NCBI GenBank assembly: GCA_025455345.1
Contig: JALOMS010000346.1
Span: 1 to 5,628 of the forward strand
Length of the DNA: 5,628 nt
Reading direction: 5' to 3'
Source of the DNA: Thermoflexibacter sp.
Lineage (GTDB): Bacteria > Bacteroidota > Bacteroidia > Cytophagales > Thermoflexibacteraceae
Positions within the stretch are counted from its first letter, which is position 1, and each line of letters begins with the position of its first letter. Below are positions 5,541 to 5,628 of the stretch, piece after piece. The position numbers and the translations under genes are program-made. The notes beneath the pieces are model-generated. The model was not told the DNA's origin, searched no databases, and saw nothing but the letters and a program-made list of their open reading frames with translations.

Positions 5541-5628
5541 TGCTTAACCATTTATTTTATTGATTCTATATGATTTAGATTACTACCATTAAAAAGCAAA
5601 TCAAATAATTATTTTTGGTTGTGGTCAA

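Overview
The window looks like chromosomal DNA from a Bacteroidota bacterium, plausibly a Cytophagales-type lineage. The evidence is the Bacteroidota form of ClpP, promoter-like TAnnTTTG elements, AT-rich spacers, no Shine-Dalgarno (SD) motif before any of the six starts, and a short cysteine-anchored lipoprotein with an acidic post-cysteine tail. The lineage below phylum level is a guess. All six genes lie on the minus strand, so transcription runs from high to low coordinates.

In transcription order the window starts with a spacer (5353-5628). It holds a rightward promoter-like element for a gene beyond the right edge, and a nested inverted repeat. A small membrane protein with a winged-helix-like C-terminal domain follows (4945-5352). 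A 161-bp spacer with two TGACG dyads leads to clpP (4082-4783), then a 112-bp spacer with a 12-bp inverted repeat and a 14-bp palindrome, then clpX (2728-3969). The gap from clpX to the RF2 gene prfB (1581-2658) is almost exactly filled by ten phased 7-bp repeats. prfB carries the classical +1 programmed frameshift, so it is one gene split over two frames. Next come a small predicted lipoprotein (1019-1447), a clear intrinsic terminator (954-982), and the first 304 codons of a secreted subtilisin-family (S8) protease that runs off the left edge.

ClpP and ClpX form the ATP-dependent ClpXP protease. RF2 terminates translation at UGA and UAA and regulates its own synthesis by frameshifting. The lipoprotein and the S8 protease are envelope or secreted products, separated from each other by the terminator. 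The coding content is mostly ordinary housekeeping. The more interesting material is between the genes: the heptad array touching the clpX stop and ending just before the prfB start, a perfect anti-SD match in the prfB frameshift site of an organism that does not use SD sequences at its starts, and matching promoter-like octamers next to dyads before clpP and clpX. I found no convincing new multi-gene system.
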